A DNA stretch of 64,000 nucleotides from Chloroflexota bacterium (GTDB lineage Bacteria; Chloroflexota; Anaerolineae; Aggregatilineales; Phototrophicaceae), in NCBI GenBank assembly GCA_026709625.1, contig JAPOSR010000034.1, positions 1-64,000 on the forward strand, written 5' to 3'. The position numbers were made by a program, and so were the translations under genes. Of this stretch, positions 45,226-56,893 are shown in pieces (the first letter of the stretch is position 1; every line of letters starts with the position of its first letter). A model generated the notes under the pieces. That model made no database searches and was not told the DNA's origin. It saw only the letters and a program-made list of their open reading frames with translations.

Positions 45226-45858
45226 ATGTCGAGCAAATCTTCAGCCGACATCCCTGATATCGTCATCGGACGCCTGCCCCTGTATCTGCGGTCGCTGCGG
45301 CATTTGCAAGATGACCGCCGCAGGGTGACCTCGTCGCACGAGCTGGGCGAGCGGCTGGAAATCAGTTCGGCGCAGATTCGCAAAGACTTGTCGCATTTTG
45401 GCGGTTTTGGCAAGCAAGGCACGGGCTATCAGGTTGAATTCTTGATCGACAGACTGGAGGACGTCTTGCATGTGAACAAGGAATGGCTGGTGGCGGTGGT
45501 CGGCGCGGGCAACCTGGGCAGCGCGATATCCCATTATCGCGGCTTTCAGGATCGAGGCTTTCGCATCGCGCATCTGTTTGACATCCACCCGGCAAAAATC
45601 GGCATGCGGCTAGGCGGCTTTGTTGTGCTCGCGCTCGATTGTATGCAAGCGACAATTCGCAAAGACGGCGTCAAAATCGCCATGCTGGCTGTGCCGGCGC
45701 AGAATGCGCAGACAGTGGCTGACCAGCTTGTGGCGGCGGGCATCAAAGCCATTCTGAATTATGCGCCGATCAATATCAATGTGCCGCCAAATGTGCAGAT
45801 CCAATACATCGACCCGGTCGCGCATTTGCAGCGCATGACCTATTACCTGGGCGATTGA
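45226..45858 (+). CDS. rex: Redox-sensing transcriptional repressor Rex
   Basis: Senses the NADH/NAD+ ratio and represses fermentation and respiration genes. The 210-residue protein has an N-terminal winged helix (LPLYLRSLRHL..., ISSAQIRKDLSHFGGFGKQGTGYQVEFL, about residues 15-75) and a Rossmann domain with VAVVGAGNLGSAISHYRGF (about 88-106) and FDIHPAKIG. The C-terminal swapped helix with the HLQRMTYYL ending is typical. No convincing Shine-Dalgarno sequence is seen. Its targets may include the atp operon or dehydrogenases; none were shown here. Confidence 0.95.
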   Translation: MSSKSSADIPDIVIGRLPLYLRSLRHLQDDRRRVTSSHELGERLEISSAQIRKDLSHFGGFGKQGTGYQVEFLIDRLEDVLHVNKEWLVAVVGAGNLGSAISHYRGFQDRGFRIAHLFDIHPAKIGMRLGGFVVLALDCMQATIRKDGVKIAMLAVPAQNAQTVADQLVAAGIKAILNYAPININVPPNVQIQYIDPVAHLQRMTYYLGD

Positions 45859-45880
45859 AGGCGCTGCCGCGTGTCGAGCC

Positions 45881-46897
45881 TCAAAACGAATTGGCTTGTT
45901 CCAGCCGCCGCATGATAGCCGGATCGTCCAGCGCGCGGCCACAGCCCACCACCACATTCAACTGCGGATTGTCGGCTTGGTAGACAGGCACGCCGGTCGA
46001 CCGCGTGAGGTAGCTGTCGATGCCGCGCAGCAGGGCGCCGCCGCCGCTGAGCACGATGCCGCGGTCGATGATATCTGAGGACAGCTCGGGAGGAGTCGTC
46101 GCCAGCGCCGCTTTGACGACTGCCGCGATTTGGCTGAGCGGCTCCACGAGCGCCTCGACAACTTCGCCGGTCGTGATGCGCACCGTGCGCGGCAAACCCG
46201 ACACATTGTCGCGGCCCTGGATCTCCATGCTCAATTCTTCAGGCTGGTCGACCGCCGCGCCGATTTGGATTTTGATCGCCTCGGCGGTGGGCTGGCCGAT
46301 TGTCAAGCTATATTTGCGGCGCACATAATTGATGATGCCTTCATCAAGCCGCAAGCCGCCAACCCGGCCGCTTTCTGCGCGCACGATGTTGTTCATCGTC
46401 AACACAGCCGCTTCGGTAATGCCGCCGCCGATATTGATGACCATGCCGCCCGCCGGCGTGCCAACTGGCAAACCCGCGCCCAAAGCCGAAGCCAGCGGCT
46501 CCCACATGAGCTGCACCTCGCGCGCGCCCGCCTGCAAAATCGCTTCTCGCACCGCCCTTCTTTCGACGCTGGTCGCGCCAAAAGGCACAGAAACCATGAC
46601 CGACGGCCGGAAGAGGCGGATGCGCCCAGCAATGCGCCCGAAGAAGTATTCGAGCATAGCCTCGGTCACTTCATAATCGGCGATGACTCCATTTTGCAGC
46701 GGACGCATAACCTGAATATCTTCGTCATCAACACGCCCCAGCATTTCTCGCGCTGGCTGCCCAAAATCGACAATGCGTTCTTCTTCTGCCAACAGCGCCA
46801 CCAGCGACGGCTCTTGCAAGACGATGCGCCCACTGTCATAAATGAGCACATTGACCGTGCCCAAGTCCAAGCCAAGCCGCTTCCCAAATTGGACCAT
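45881..46897 (-). CDS. mreB: Rod shape-determining protein MreB
   Basis: Actin-like cytoskeletal ATPase guiding peptidoglycan synthesis (338 residues). It has the phosphate 1 loop GLDLGTVNVLIY (about residues 9-20), phosphate 2 INIGGGITEAAVL (about 155-167), and the adenosine motif DRGIVLSGGGALLRGID (about 280-296). Start ATG 46897 with AGAAGG upstream is chosen over an 18-residue longer frame. mreC, mreD and rodA are absent. Its presence supports a rod-shaped or filamentous, walled cell. Converges on rex. Confidence 0.93.
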   Translation of the reverse strand: MVQFGKRLGLDLGTVNVLIYDSGRIVLQEPSLVALLAEEERIVDFGQPAREMLGRVDDEDIQVMRPLQNGVIADYEVTEAMLEYFFGRIAGRIRLFRPSVMVSVPFGATSVERRAVREAILQAGAREVQLMWEPLASALGAGLPVGTPAGGMVINIGGGITEAAVLTMNNIVRAESGRVGGLRLDEGIINYVRRKYSLTIGQPTAEAIKIQIGAAVDQPEELSMEIQGRDNVSGLPRTVRITTGEVVEALVEPLSQIAAVVKAALATTPPELSSDIIDRGIVLSGGGALLRGIDSYLTRSTGVPVYQADNPQLNVVVGCGRALDDPAIMRRLEQANSF

Positions 46898-46931
46898 GTG
46901 CCTTCTCAAAACATGGTTGTCGCTTCCATGT

Positions 46932-46937
46932 ATTGTA
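46932..46937 (-). promoter_or_regulatory. Possible -10 box of mreB
   Basis: Minus-strand TACAAT (46937-46932), 34 bases upstream of ATG 46897. No clear -35 box, so tentative. Confidence 0.35.
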
Positions 46938-46959
46938 ACGCAAAATGGCAAGGGTAGAC

Positions 46960-47085
46960 ACGCCTGGGCGATGCTTTGCCCAAGCTTCCAAAGCCTCTCC
47001 CCAAAATGAGAGAGGGTTTATGTTTCACAGCAGTGAAGAGAACGTCGCCCTTGCTTCCGTTCTGGGAGCAAGGGGATGGGCAACT
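46960..47085. mobile_element. Degenerate copy (copy 4) of the two-hairpin element
   Basis: The two cores are recognisable but worn: CCTCTCCCCAAAATGAGAGA and GCTTCCGTTCTGGGAGCAAG align with CCCTCCCCCAAAATGAGGGA and CCTCGTTCTGGGGGCAAG of copy 2, at the same spacing. Terminal repeats are lost. It lies between the end of atpC and the upstream region of mreB and may serve as terminator of the atp operon. Confidence 0.55.
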
Positions 47086-47091
47086 GAGCGC

Positions 47092-47544
47092 TCAGCTTTC
47101 GCTGGCGTCTTCGTCAAGAATGCGCAGCATGGAGCCGCGATTGCGCATTTTTTGGCTGATGCGCACAGCCAGGTGGGCGCGCCGCAGAGCCATCTCCGCT
47201 TGGCGATACGCTGCGCCAGGCGGCCCGTCTGCCAACAGCTGCTGGGCGCGTTCGCGCGCGGCTTGCGCTTTTTGCAGGTCCAGCTCGAAAGCCGATTCCG
47301 CCAGGTCAGCCAAGACAACCACCTTGTCGGGGCGCACATCCACCACGCCGCCATAGATGGCAAACCGTTCTTCGGCAGCGCCCTTGCGCACGACCAACTC
47401 GCCAAAGCCCATGGTCGTCAAAACTGGCGCGTGATTGGGCAGCACGCCCATCTCGCCCTCGATAGCCGGCACCATGACCATATCGGCTTCGGGTTCGTCA
47501 AAGATTTTTTCGGCCTGCGTCACCAACTCGACGTGGATTGGCAT
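47092..47544 (-). CDS. atpC: F-type ATP synthase subunit epsilon
   Basis: Central-stalk regulatory subunit of F1, 150 residues. The N-terminal beta barrel (MPIHVELVTQAEKIFDEPEADMVMVPAIEGEMGVLPNHAPVLTTM) carries the family motif GEMGVLPNHAP at about 29-39; the C-terminal helices (about 90-135) can insert into F1 and inhibit ATP hydrolysis. Start ATG 47544 has AGGAGG upstream. Last gene of the atpAGDC cluster, nine bases after atpD. Confidence 0.92.
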   Translation of the reverse strand: MPIHVELVTQAEKIFDEPEADMVMVPAIEGEMGVLPNHAPVLTTMGFGELVVRKGAAEERFAIYGGVVDVRPDKVVVLADLAESAFELDLQKAQAARERAQQLLADGPPGAAYRQAEMALRRAHLAVRISQKMRNRGSMLRILDEDASES

Positions 47545-47553
47545 GCGCGCCTC

Positions 47554-49969
<2,416 letters not shown>

Positions 49970-50042
49970 TTACTTTCTCCTCACGCCGATTCTGCTGGGA
50001 TGCGCCGGGTATGCGGCGCGCGCTGCCCGCTCGTCAGCCACC

Positions 50043-51548
50043 CTAATTCCAAGCCTCGTTGAATGTCTTGATAGCGGCATCCAGTTGGCCTTGGATCTGG
50101 TCTTTGGCGCGGGCGTTGCGGTTGTCGCGGATGAATGCGCCGCTATCGGCGAATTGGGTGCGCCAACTGCGCAGAAATTCTTCTTTCCAAGCCAACATGC
50201 GTTCGACCGGCACCTCGTCTGCCAAGCCGCTGGTGCCCGCATAGGTCAATGCCACCTGTTCGTCCAGCGAAAGCGTTTGGTATTGCACCTGCTTGAACAA
50301 CTCGGTCAATCGCAGCCCGCGGTCCAGCTGCTGTTGCGTGGCGCGGTCGAGGTTTGATCCGAATTGCGCGAAAGCCGCCAGATCGCGGAATTGCGCCATC
50401 TGCAGCTTCAAGCCGCCCGCCACATCTTTCATGGCGCGCGTCTGCGCAGAAGAGCCAACGCGGCTGACGCTGATGCCTGTGTTCAAGGCGGGGCGCAAAC
50501 CGGCGTTAAACAACTCGGACTCAAGATAGATTTGCCCATCGGTTATGGAGATGACATTGGTGGGGATGAAAGCCGATACATCGCCGAGCAAGGTTTCGAT
50601 GACCGGCAGCGCGGTGAGGCTGCCACCGCCGCGTTCGTCGCTCAGTTGGGCGGCGCGCTCGAGCAAGCGGCTGTGCAGATAGAACACATCGCCCGGGAAA
50701 GCCTCGCGGCCTGGCGGCCGGCGCATCAACAGCGATACCTGGCGATAGGCATTGGCGTGCTTGGACAGGTCGTCATAGATGACCAGCGCGTCTTTGCCAT
50801 TTTCCATGAACCACTCGCCGATCGCGCAGCCGGCATACGGCGACAGGTATTGCAGCGCCGCCGCGTCAGAGGCTGAAGCGACCACGAGAGTCGTGTATTC
50901 CATCGCGCCTTCGCGTTCCAGCGTCTCGCGGATGCGCGCCACCTCGCCACGCCGCTTGCCAATAGCCACATAGATGCAAAACATGTCTTCGCCGCGCTGA
51001 TTCACGATTGTATCCAGCGCAACAGCGGTTTTGCCCGTCTGGCGGTCGCCAATGATGAGCTCGCGTTGGCCGCGGCCGATCGGGATCATGGTGTCGATGG
51101 CGAGGATGCCGGTCTGCACAGGTCTGTCCACGCTGCGGCGCTCCATCACGCCGGGGGCGATGCGCTCAATATTATAGTATTCGTCGAACTGGATGGAGCC
51201 GCGCCCGTCGATCGGCTCGCCCAGCGCATTGACGACGCGGCCCACCATGCCCATGCCGACAGGCACAGATGCGATGCGGTTGAGCGCGCGCACGCTGTCG
51301 CCTTCCTGGATGTCGTCGTAAGCGCCCATGATGATGACGCCGACATTGTCTTTCTCCAGGTTGAAGGCGATGCCAGCCACGCCATTTTGGAATTCGACCA
51401 GTTCGTTGTAGCGCACATTCGCCAAACCAGACACGCGCGCAATGCCATCGCCGACCTCTTCGACATAGCCGACTTCGACAGATGCGAGGTCATCCAGCTT
51501 AATATCGCGGATTTGCTCGAGGATCGATTCGTAGATATTGTCTGCCAT
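50043..51548 (-). CDS. atpA: F-type ATP synthase subunit alpha
   Basis: Non-catalytic nucleotide-binding subunit of F1, 501 residues. Walker A GDRQTGKT (about 169-176), [19 protein letters not shown] segment, [17 protein letters not shown] (Walker B) and the signature [20 protein letters not shown] are clear. Start ATG 51548 has AAGGAG seven bases upstream. It is the first gene of this cluster; atpB, atpE, atpF and atpH, which normally precede it, are not here. A TAGACA/TACAAT promoter stands directly upstream. Confidence 0.97.
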   Translation of the reverse strand: MADNIYESILEQIRDIKLDDLASVEVGYVEEVGDGIARVSGLANVRYNELVEFQNGVAGIAFNLEKDNVGVIIMGAYDDIQEGDSVRALNRIASVPVGMGMVGRVVNALGEPIDGRGSIQFDEYYNIERIAPGVMERRSVDRPVQTGILAIDTMIPIGRGQRELIIGDRQTGKTAVALDTIVNQRGEDMFCIYVAIGKRRGEVARIRETLEREGAMEYTTLVVASASDAAALQYLSPYAGCAIGEWFMENGKDALVIYDDLSKHANAYRQVSLLMRRPPGREAFPGDVFYLHSRLLERAAQLSDERGGGSLTALPVIETLLGDVSAFIPTNVISITDGQIYLESELFNAGLRPALNTGISVSRVGSSAQTRAMKDVAGGLKLQMAQFRDLAAFAQFGSNLDRATQQQLDRGLRLTELFKQVQYQTLSLDEQVALTYAGTSGLADEVPVERMLAWKEEFLRSWRTQFADSGAFIRDNRNARAKDQIQGQLDAAIKTFNEAWN

Positions 51549-51598
51549 TCGGCGGCTCCTTGCCTCAATTTCCTGCGCTTGTTGACAAAACTGCCGCT

Positions 51599-51627
51599 AT
51601 TGTAGCGCAGGGATGCCAGCTTGTCTA
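51599..51627 (-). promoter_or_regulatory. Predicted promoter of the atpAGDC operon
   Basis: Minus-strand TAGACA (51627-51622), 17-base spacer, TACAAT (51604-51599), about 50 bases upstream of atpA and downstream of the proC stop. This shows that the operon truly begins at atpA. Confidence 0.75.
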
Positions 51628-51649
51628 TATTTTCACAAACAAATCTACT

Positions 51650-52474
51650 TTACTCTCCGCCTTTGCCCAGCGCCTGCGAACGCCGATAGGCCGCCCACAC
51701 GCCCTCAGACAGCACCGTGCGCAAGCCGCCTTTTTCCATTTGGTGCAGCGCCGCCGCGGTGGTGCCGCCTGGGCTGGTAACTTGGTTGCGCAGCTGGGCG
51801 GAGTGCAAGCCCGACTGCCGCGCATAGAGTACCGAGCCGAGCAAGGTCTGCGTCACCAGCGACTCGGCATCGCGCCGCGCAAAGCCCATGTGCACGCCTA
51901 CATCGATCAGCGCCTCCATGAACATGAAGACATACGCCGGCCCCGACCCGCTCAGCGCCGTCGCCATATCCAAAAAATCTTCATTGGTCGCATAAATCTG
52001 CTCGCCCAGCGCGCCCAGCAGTTTTTCGGCTTGTTTCCGCTGCGCAGCTTCAACCTCGACCCTGGCTGTCCAGACTGTGATGCCCTGCCCGATCTGGCCC
52101 GGCGTATTGGGCATGGAACGGACGATGCGCGGGTTGCCCAGGCGCTCGGCGATCGTTGCCAAAGGCACGCCGGCCACGATGCTGACGATCAGCCGCGCCG
52201 CGCCGACTTTGCCGCTTAATTCCGGCAGCACCACATCCATGCCCTGTGGCTTGACCGCCAGCACGAGGGCATCCGCCTTTTCCGCCGCCTGGACATTGTT
52301 GGTCGTCGCGCCAATCCCATACTTGGCGCGCAGCCCCTCCAAATGCTCGGCTCGCGGGTCGGACGCGATGATCTGCCGCGCTTCCAGCAGCCGCTGACGC
52401 AGCAAGCCGGCGATGATGGCCTCGCCCATCACGCCCGCGCCAATGAAAGCGATCGTCTCGCCATTGAATGCCAT
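51650..52474 (-). CDS. proC: Pyrroline-5-carboxylate reductase
   Basis: Last step of proline synthesis, reducing P5C with NAD(P)H. The 274-residue protein has an N-terminal Rossmann motif IAFIGAGVMGEAIIAGLL (about residues 8-25), the VKPQ strand (ALVLAVKPQ), the signature GSGPAYVFMFMEALIDVGV (about 168-186) and the C-terminal VTSPGGTTAAALHQMEKGG. Start ATG 52474, nine bases after the GNAT-like gene. The C-terminal residues are somewhat basic and divergent but length is normal. Confidence 0.93.
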   Translation of the reverse strand: MAFNGETIAFIGAGVMGEAIIAGLLRQRLLEARQIIASDPRAEHLEGLRAKYGIGATTNNVQAAEKADALVLAVKPQGMDVVLPELSGKVGAARLIVSIVAGVPLATIAERLGNPRIVRSMPNTPGQIGQGITVWTARVEVEAAQRKQAEKLLGALGEQIYATNEDFLDMATALSGSGPAYVFMFMEALIDVGVHMGFARRDAESLVTQTLLGSVLYARQSGLHSAQLRNQVTSPGGTTAAALHQMEKGGLRTVLSEGVWAAYRRSQALGKGGE

Positions 52475-52483
52475 GCCGCGCCC

Positions 52484-53368
52484 TCAATTCTTGCGATGGG
52501 TTTCGTCAAAGTGATGGCTGAGCAGATAGAAGCTGCGCCGCCGCCCTTCGAAGAAATCACTGACAAAGTCGGTAATGATGTAACCCGCGGCGAAAATCTG
52601 CGTGAAAACCTCGCGGATATGCCCGCGCCAGTCGTCCGCCAGCCCGCTTTCAGACGCCTCCAGCTGGATAAAGTCGCCGGGGATCTCCACCAGCGCGAAT
52701 GTCGAGCCGGCCACGGCGGTCATGGCGCGTGGCGCCAGCCATTTGCCCGATTGCCTCGCGCGGTTGACAATGGGCGCGCGCGCTTCCAGGTAGCGCTGCA
52801 AGTTGAGCTGGCTGCCTTCGCCACGCACGCGCGTCTCGACACGGCGCTGCGTCACCCACCACTCGACCACCAGTCGGTCGGAGCGCAATTGGTCGCCTTC
52901 CGCCAGCCCAAAATAATTGACGGAGAATCGCTGCGCAACCGCCCCCAGCTTGCGGATATTGAGATGGGCGTTTGCGGCGAGCAGGGGGTCGAATGTCCAG
53001 GTCACCAGGCGGATGGCTTGCTTCAAAGCGATATCGCGCTGCGCCAGCTTCAGCCGATAGCCGATGTTGCGGCCGCGATACCCTTGCAGCACGACCATGC
53101 GCTTGGACATAATGAGCAAGTCGGCCATGGCTGGTCGCGCAGTTTGGGCGTCGATGTCGCTGTCGGTGCCGATGAAGCCCATCACAAAGCCAACCAGCTT
53201 TTCATCCGCATACGCGCCGATTACATGCCCGCCGTGCAGCGCCAGAGAATAGAGCATGTGGCGCGGCACGAGGTTGCCAGCATCTTGCCCCCAGTATGTC
53301 TTCTGCAGCTCGACCACTTCATCCAGTTGGCGAGCGTTCAGCAATCGTTGGATGTGGATATTGTCCAT
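52484..53368 (-). CDS. GNAT-superfamily acetyltransferase-like protein (COG3375-like)
   Basis: A 294-residue protein of the predicted GNAT group that is longer than standard acetyltransferases. The N-terminal GNAT-like part includes GAYADEKLVGFVMGFI, MVVLQGYRGRNIGYRLKLAQRDIALKQ (the acetyl-CoA loop, about residues 88-115) and TWTFDPLLAANAHLNIRKLGA. A unique second half follows (VEWWVTQRRVETR...). Start ATG 53368 is chosen over a frame 45 residues longer. Substrate unknown. It lies between an epimerase-like gene and proC in a tight same-strand row. Confidence 0.8.
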   Translation of the reverse strand: MDNIHIQRLLNARQLDEVVELQKTYWGQDAGNLVPRHMLYSLALHGGHVIGAYADEKLVGFVMGFIGTDSDIDAQTARPAMADLLIMSKRMVVLQGYRGRNIGYRLKLAQRDIALKQAIRLVTWTFDPLLAANAHLNIRKLGAVAQRFSVNYFGLAEGDQLRSDRLVVEWWVTQRRVETRVRGEGSQLNLQRYLEARAPIVNRARQSGKWLAPRAMTAVAGSTFALVEIPGDFIQLEASESGLADDWRGHIREVFTQIFAAGYIITDFVSDFFEGRRRSFYLLSHHFDETHRKN

Positions 53369-53381
53369 TGGCGGCGCGCCT

Positions 53382-54341
53382 TCAATCAATTCGCGGTGGG
53401 CGGCGGAAGCTGGCGCGCAGGGCAGCGCCAAGATGCCGCTGCTGTGGCAGATAGTCCAGCAGGGTCTCTTCAAACCGGCGCGGCAAGAAGCCAAAATAAT
53501 CAAACACCGCGCTTAGTGGCGCGGCGCGGTTGGCAGCCAGAATATCCAGCCACTGGCTTGTCATCAACGCGCGCGGCAGCAGCAAGCTATAGAAGCCGGC
53601 AGTCGCGCGCAGCAAATAGGGCGGCAGAGGCACAATCGCTCGGCGCATGCCAGTGACGCGCATTACAGTGCGAATCAGGTCAAGCAGCGACATATACTCC
53701 GCGCCACCAATCTCGACGGTCGCGTCAACCAGGCGCACGCGACTCAGACTACGATATAGGGCTTCAACCAAGTCGTCAATATAGATGGGATGCAAGACCG
53801 CTTCGCCGCGACCAGGCATAAAAAAGAAGAGCGGATTGAGCCGCAGCATGCCCGCGATGTGATTGATGAATGCGTCTTCGGGACCATAAACAATGCCGCT
53901 GCGGATGATGGTATAGGCAACGCCGCTGTTGCGCAGCAGGCTCTCCATCTGCCCCTTGACCCGGTGCAGCGAGTAGGCCGATGACGGCGAAGCGCCCAGC
54001 TGACTCACCGTGATGATGCGGCCGACCCGCGACGCGCGCGCAGCGGTCGCCAGGTTGGCTGTGCCCACCCGCTCGAGCCTGTCCAGGTCGCGCTGCCCGC
54101 CCCACCAAAAGGCGTTGGACAGGTGGATGACTGCATGGCAGCCAGTGACGGCACGGAAACTGGCTTCATCATCCTGCAAACTGCCGACGACAATCTCTGG
54201 CGCATACGGCGCGGCAGCATCCCAGGGCAGCCGACGCAATTGACGTTCGGTCAGCAGGCAGCGCAGGGGCACGGCAGCGCGCATCAAACGCCGAATCAGG
54301 TGCCGCCCGACCAAGCCCGTCGCGCCAGTTACCAAGATCAT
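53382..54341 (-). CDS. NAD(P)-binding epimerase/NmrA-like protein (atypical SDR)
   Basis: A 319-residue extended or atypical short-chain dehydrogenase-like protein. The Rossmann motif is MILVTGATGLVGRHLIRRLM (residues 1-20), followed by HLSNAF, a SPSSAYSLHRVKGQMESLLR stretch with Tyr and Lys in YxxxK-like positions (displaced) and IIRSGIVYGPEDAFINHIA. The C-terminal part has a hydrophobic segment (about 250-275), as in NDUFA9-like proteins. ATG 54341 begins directly at the fold. It may act on nucleotide sugars or assist a respiratory complex; this cannot be decided. Confidence 0.82.
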   Translation of the reverse strand: MILVTGATGLVGRHLIRRLMRAAVPLRCLLTERQLRRLPWDAAAPYAPEIVVGSLQDDEASFRAVTGCHAVIHLSNAFWWGGQRDLDRLERVGTANLATAARASRVGRIITVSQLGASPSSAYSLHRVKGQMESLLRNSGVAYTIIRSGIVYGPEDAFINHIAGMLRLNPLFFFMPGRGEAVLHPIYIDDLVEALYRSLSRVRLVDATVEIGGAEYMSLLDLIRTVMRVTGMRRAIVPLPPYLLRATAGFYSLLLPRALMTSQWLDILAANRAAPLSAVFDYFGFLPRRFEETLLDYLPQQRHLGAALRASFRRPPRID

Positions 54342-54385
54342 TAAATGGCTCGCAGTGAAACCCGCCACAATATCCCCCGCGACAA

Positions 54386-54413
54386 TTGCGCGAGGCAGCA
54401 AAACGCGTATTAT
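54386..54413 (+). promoter_or_regulatory. Predicted fabFH promoter, overlapping a minus-strand -10 box
   Basis: TTGCGC (54386-54391), 16-base spacer, TATTAT (54408-54413). On the other strand the same AT block contains TATAAT, placed to serve the divergent epimerase gene, so the two promoters may overlap and interfere. Confidence 0.5.
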
Positions 54414-54474
54414 AAGGCAATGCTGCGCCGCTCGCCATGCAACGCCAGCGAGCCGAGCGGGTTATCATTGACGA

Positions 54475-55755
54475 ATGGCGCAGAGCCAAGAGGGGCGCGG
54501 TTTGGACAAAAAGCGTATCGTGATCACCGGCTTGGGCATCGTCTGTCCGACTGGCAACACGTTGGAAGAAGCCTGGAAAAATACAGCCGCCGGCGTCAAT
54601 GGCATCGACTTCATCACCCGCTATGACCGGTCGCTGACCCAGAATCAACTGGCGGGCGAAGTCAAGGGTTTCGACGCCGACCAACTCTTTGGCCGCAAAG
54701 AAGCGCGCCGACTCGACCGCGTCGCCCAGCTCGCGCTGGAAGCCAGCCGCCAGGCCATGGCCGACAGCCAGCTGCCCGTCACGGCGGACAACCGCTACGA
54801 AATCGGCTGCATCATTGGTTCGGGCGTGGGCGGCATCAATTCGTTTGTCGAGGCGCAGCAAGGCATCGATGCGCGCGGGCACCGCGGCATCAAACCCATG
54901 GCCATCCCCAAAATCCTCAGCGATTCCTGCTCTGGCGCAATATCGCTGCGATTTGGGCTGCGCGGACCAAATCATTGCATCGTGACCGCCTGCGCATCTG
55001 GCAACAATGCGATCGGCGAAGCCATGCACATCATCCGGCGTGGCGATGCCAAAGCCATGATCGCCGGCGCATCTGAAGCAGCCATCGTGCCCTTGTGCGT
55101 GGCCGGCTTCAATAATATGACAGCGCTGAGCCGCAACAATGACCGCGATAAAGCCTCGCGACCCTTTGACCTGCAACGCGATGGCTTTGTGCCCGGCGAA
55201 GGCGCGGGCGCGCTGATCTTGGAAGAGCTGGCATTCGCGCGCGACCGCGGCGCAACGATCTATGCCGAGCTGCTGGGATATGGACACACCTCAGACGCGC
55301 ATCACATCACTGCGCCGATGGCAAGTGGCGAAGGCGCGGCCAAGGCGGTCGAGTTTGCCCTGCGCGACGCCGGCATAAGCGGGCGCGACATCGACTACAT
55401 CAACGCCCACGGCACCAGCACGCCCCTGAACGACACCGCCGAAACAAACGCCCTTAAGCGCGCCCTGGGCGAACAGGTCTACGAAATCCCGGTCAGCTCG
55501 ACCAAGTCCATGACCGGCCACTTGCTCGGCGGCGGCTCGGCGATCGAAGCTGTTTTTTCTATCATGGCCATTCGCGATAATTTCATTCCACCGACCATTC
55601 ATCTGCACACAGCCGACCCCAGCTGCGACCTCAATTATGTGCCGAATGTGGGCATCAAGCGCGCGGTGCGGCGGGCGATGTCCAACGCATTCGGCTTCGG
55701 CGGGCACAATGCCGTGCTGATCTTTGGCGAGCCGGATGACAATGGCGCAGTCTAG
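54475..55755 (+). CDS. fabF: 3-oxoacyl-[acyl-carrier-protein] synthase II
   Basis: Condensing enzyme that elongates acyl chains in fatty acid synthesis. The 426-residue protein has the Cys-His-His triad in VTACASGNNAIGEAM (Cys about 172), NAHGTSTPLND (His about 312) and SMTGHLLGGGSAIEA (His about 350), plus the GFGGHN end motif. ATG 54475 is listed; TTG 54502 after AGAGGGG would give a shorter, also plausible N-terminus. It overlaps fabH by 14 bases. No acyl carrier protein gene adjoins. Confidence 0.94.
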   Translation: MAQSQEGRGLDKKRIVITGLGIVCPTGNTLEEAWKNTAAGVNGIDFITRYDRSLTQNQLAGEVKGFDADQLFGRKEARRLDRVAQLALEASRQAMADSQLPVTADNRYEIGCIIGSGVGGINSFVEAQQGIDARGHRGIKPMAIPKILSDSCSGAISLRFGLRGPNHCIVTACASGNNAIGEAMHIIRRGDAKAMIAGASEAAIVPLCVAGFNNMTALSRNNDRDKASRPFDLQRDGFVPGEGAGALILEELAFARDRGATIYAELLGYGHTSDAHHITAPMASGEGAAKAVEFALRDAGISGRDIDYINAHGTSTPLNDTAETNALKRALGEQVYEIPVSSTKSMTGHLLGGGSAIEAVFSIMAIRDNFIPPTIHLHTADPSCDLNYVPNVGIKRAVRRAMSNAFGFGGHNAVLIFGEPDDNGAV

Positions 55756-56893
55756 CCCGCCCGGCAGCGAGACGACAGCGCGCTTTGCCCATATCACCGG
55801 CTGGGGCAAGGCGCTGCCCGAGCAGGTCATGACCAATGACGACATCGCCGCCTTTGTGGAGACCAACGACGACTGGATATTCACGCGCACTGGCATCCGT
55901 CAGCGGCACATCGCGCATGAAGCTGAATCGACAGCGACCCTGGCCTACAACGCGGCGCGGCAAGCGCTTGAAGTCGCGGATATTCTGCCGACTGATTTGG
56001 ACATGATCATCGTCGCCACTTCGACAGCCGAACATATCTTCCCCAGCACAGCCAGCCAGGTGCAAGACTGGCTGAATGCGAGCGAGGCTGGCGCGTTTGA
56101 TTTGAGCGCGGCTTGCTCGGGCTTTGTCTATGGGCTTCAGTTGGCGGCCGATTCCATCCGCGCTGGTTCGACCGACGCGGCATTGGTGATCGGCGCGGAA
56201 ACCATGAGCCGCATCATCGACTGGACCGACCGCAGCACCTGCATCTTGTTTGGCGATGGCGCGGGGGCTGTCGTCTTGCGCGCCAGCGATACGCCGGGCG
56301 GCGTGCTGTCCAGCGTCCTGCGCTCCGATGGCGCTGGCGGAGACCTGCTGGCTGTCCCCAGCGTCGGCAGCATCGATGCCAAAGAATCGCCAGTTGGCGT
56401 CAACGGCAATCAGCTCTACAAAATCAGCATGGCAGGCGGAGAAGTGTTCAAGTTTGCCACGCGCGTCGTCAGCGAGAGCATCGAACAAGCCTGTCGCCTG
56501 GCGCGAATCCAAGTCGAAGACATCGACTTGGTCATCCCGCATCAAGCCAATCGGCGCATATTGCAGGCGGCGGCTCGCAAGCTGGGCATCGACCTTGCCA
56601 AGTTCATGAGCAATGTCGAGCGGTATGGCAATACCTCGGCCGCCTCGATTCCGATCGCCCTGTGCGAAGCCATCGAACAGCGGCGCATACAGAGCCGCGA
56701 CCATATCGCGCTGGTCGGTTTTGGCGGCGGCTTGACCTGGGCGTCCATGATCATCCGCTGGGGCGTGCCCAAACCCAGCGAACAGCATGGGTCGCTCATC
56801 AAACGACAGCAGCGGCATGTGCAGTATCGCCTCGCCCGGCTGCGGCGCTTGCGGCGGCGGATGGCGCGGCGCTTGCAATCGAGCGGGGACTAA
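55742..56893 (+). CDS. fabH: 3-oxoacyl-[acyl-carrier-protein] synthase III
   Basis: Starts fatty acid chains by condensing acyl-CoA with malonyl-ACP. The 383-residue protein carries the active-site Cys in DLSAACSGFVYGLQ (about 115), His in VIPHQANRRIL (about 265) and Asn in RYGNTSAASIPIAL (about 297). After the usual end (GGGLTWASMIIRW) there is a basic tail of about 45 residues rich in Arg, Gln and Leu, absent from typical FabH. ATG 55742 overlaps fabF. Its TAA stop shares four bases (CTAA) with the stop of the opposing membrane-protein gene. Confidence 0.92.
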   Translation: MAQSSPPGSETTARFAHITGWGKALPEQVMTNDDIAAFVETNDDWIFTRTGIRQRHIAHEAESTATLAYNAARQALEVADILPTDLDMIIVATSTAEHIFPSTASQVQDWLNASEAGAFDLSAACSGFVYGLQLAADSIRAGSTDAALVIGAETMSRIIDWTDRSTCILFGDGAGAVVLRASDTPGGVLSSVLRSDGAGGDLLAVPSVGSIDAKESPVGVNGNQLYKISMAGGEVFKFATRVVSESIEQACRLARIQVEDIDLVIPHQANRRILQAAARKLGIDLAKFMSNVERYGNTSAASIPIALCEAIEQRRIQSRDHIALVGFGGGLTWASMIIRWGVPKPSEQHGSLIKRQQRHVQYRLARLRRLRRRMARRLQSSGD

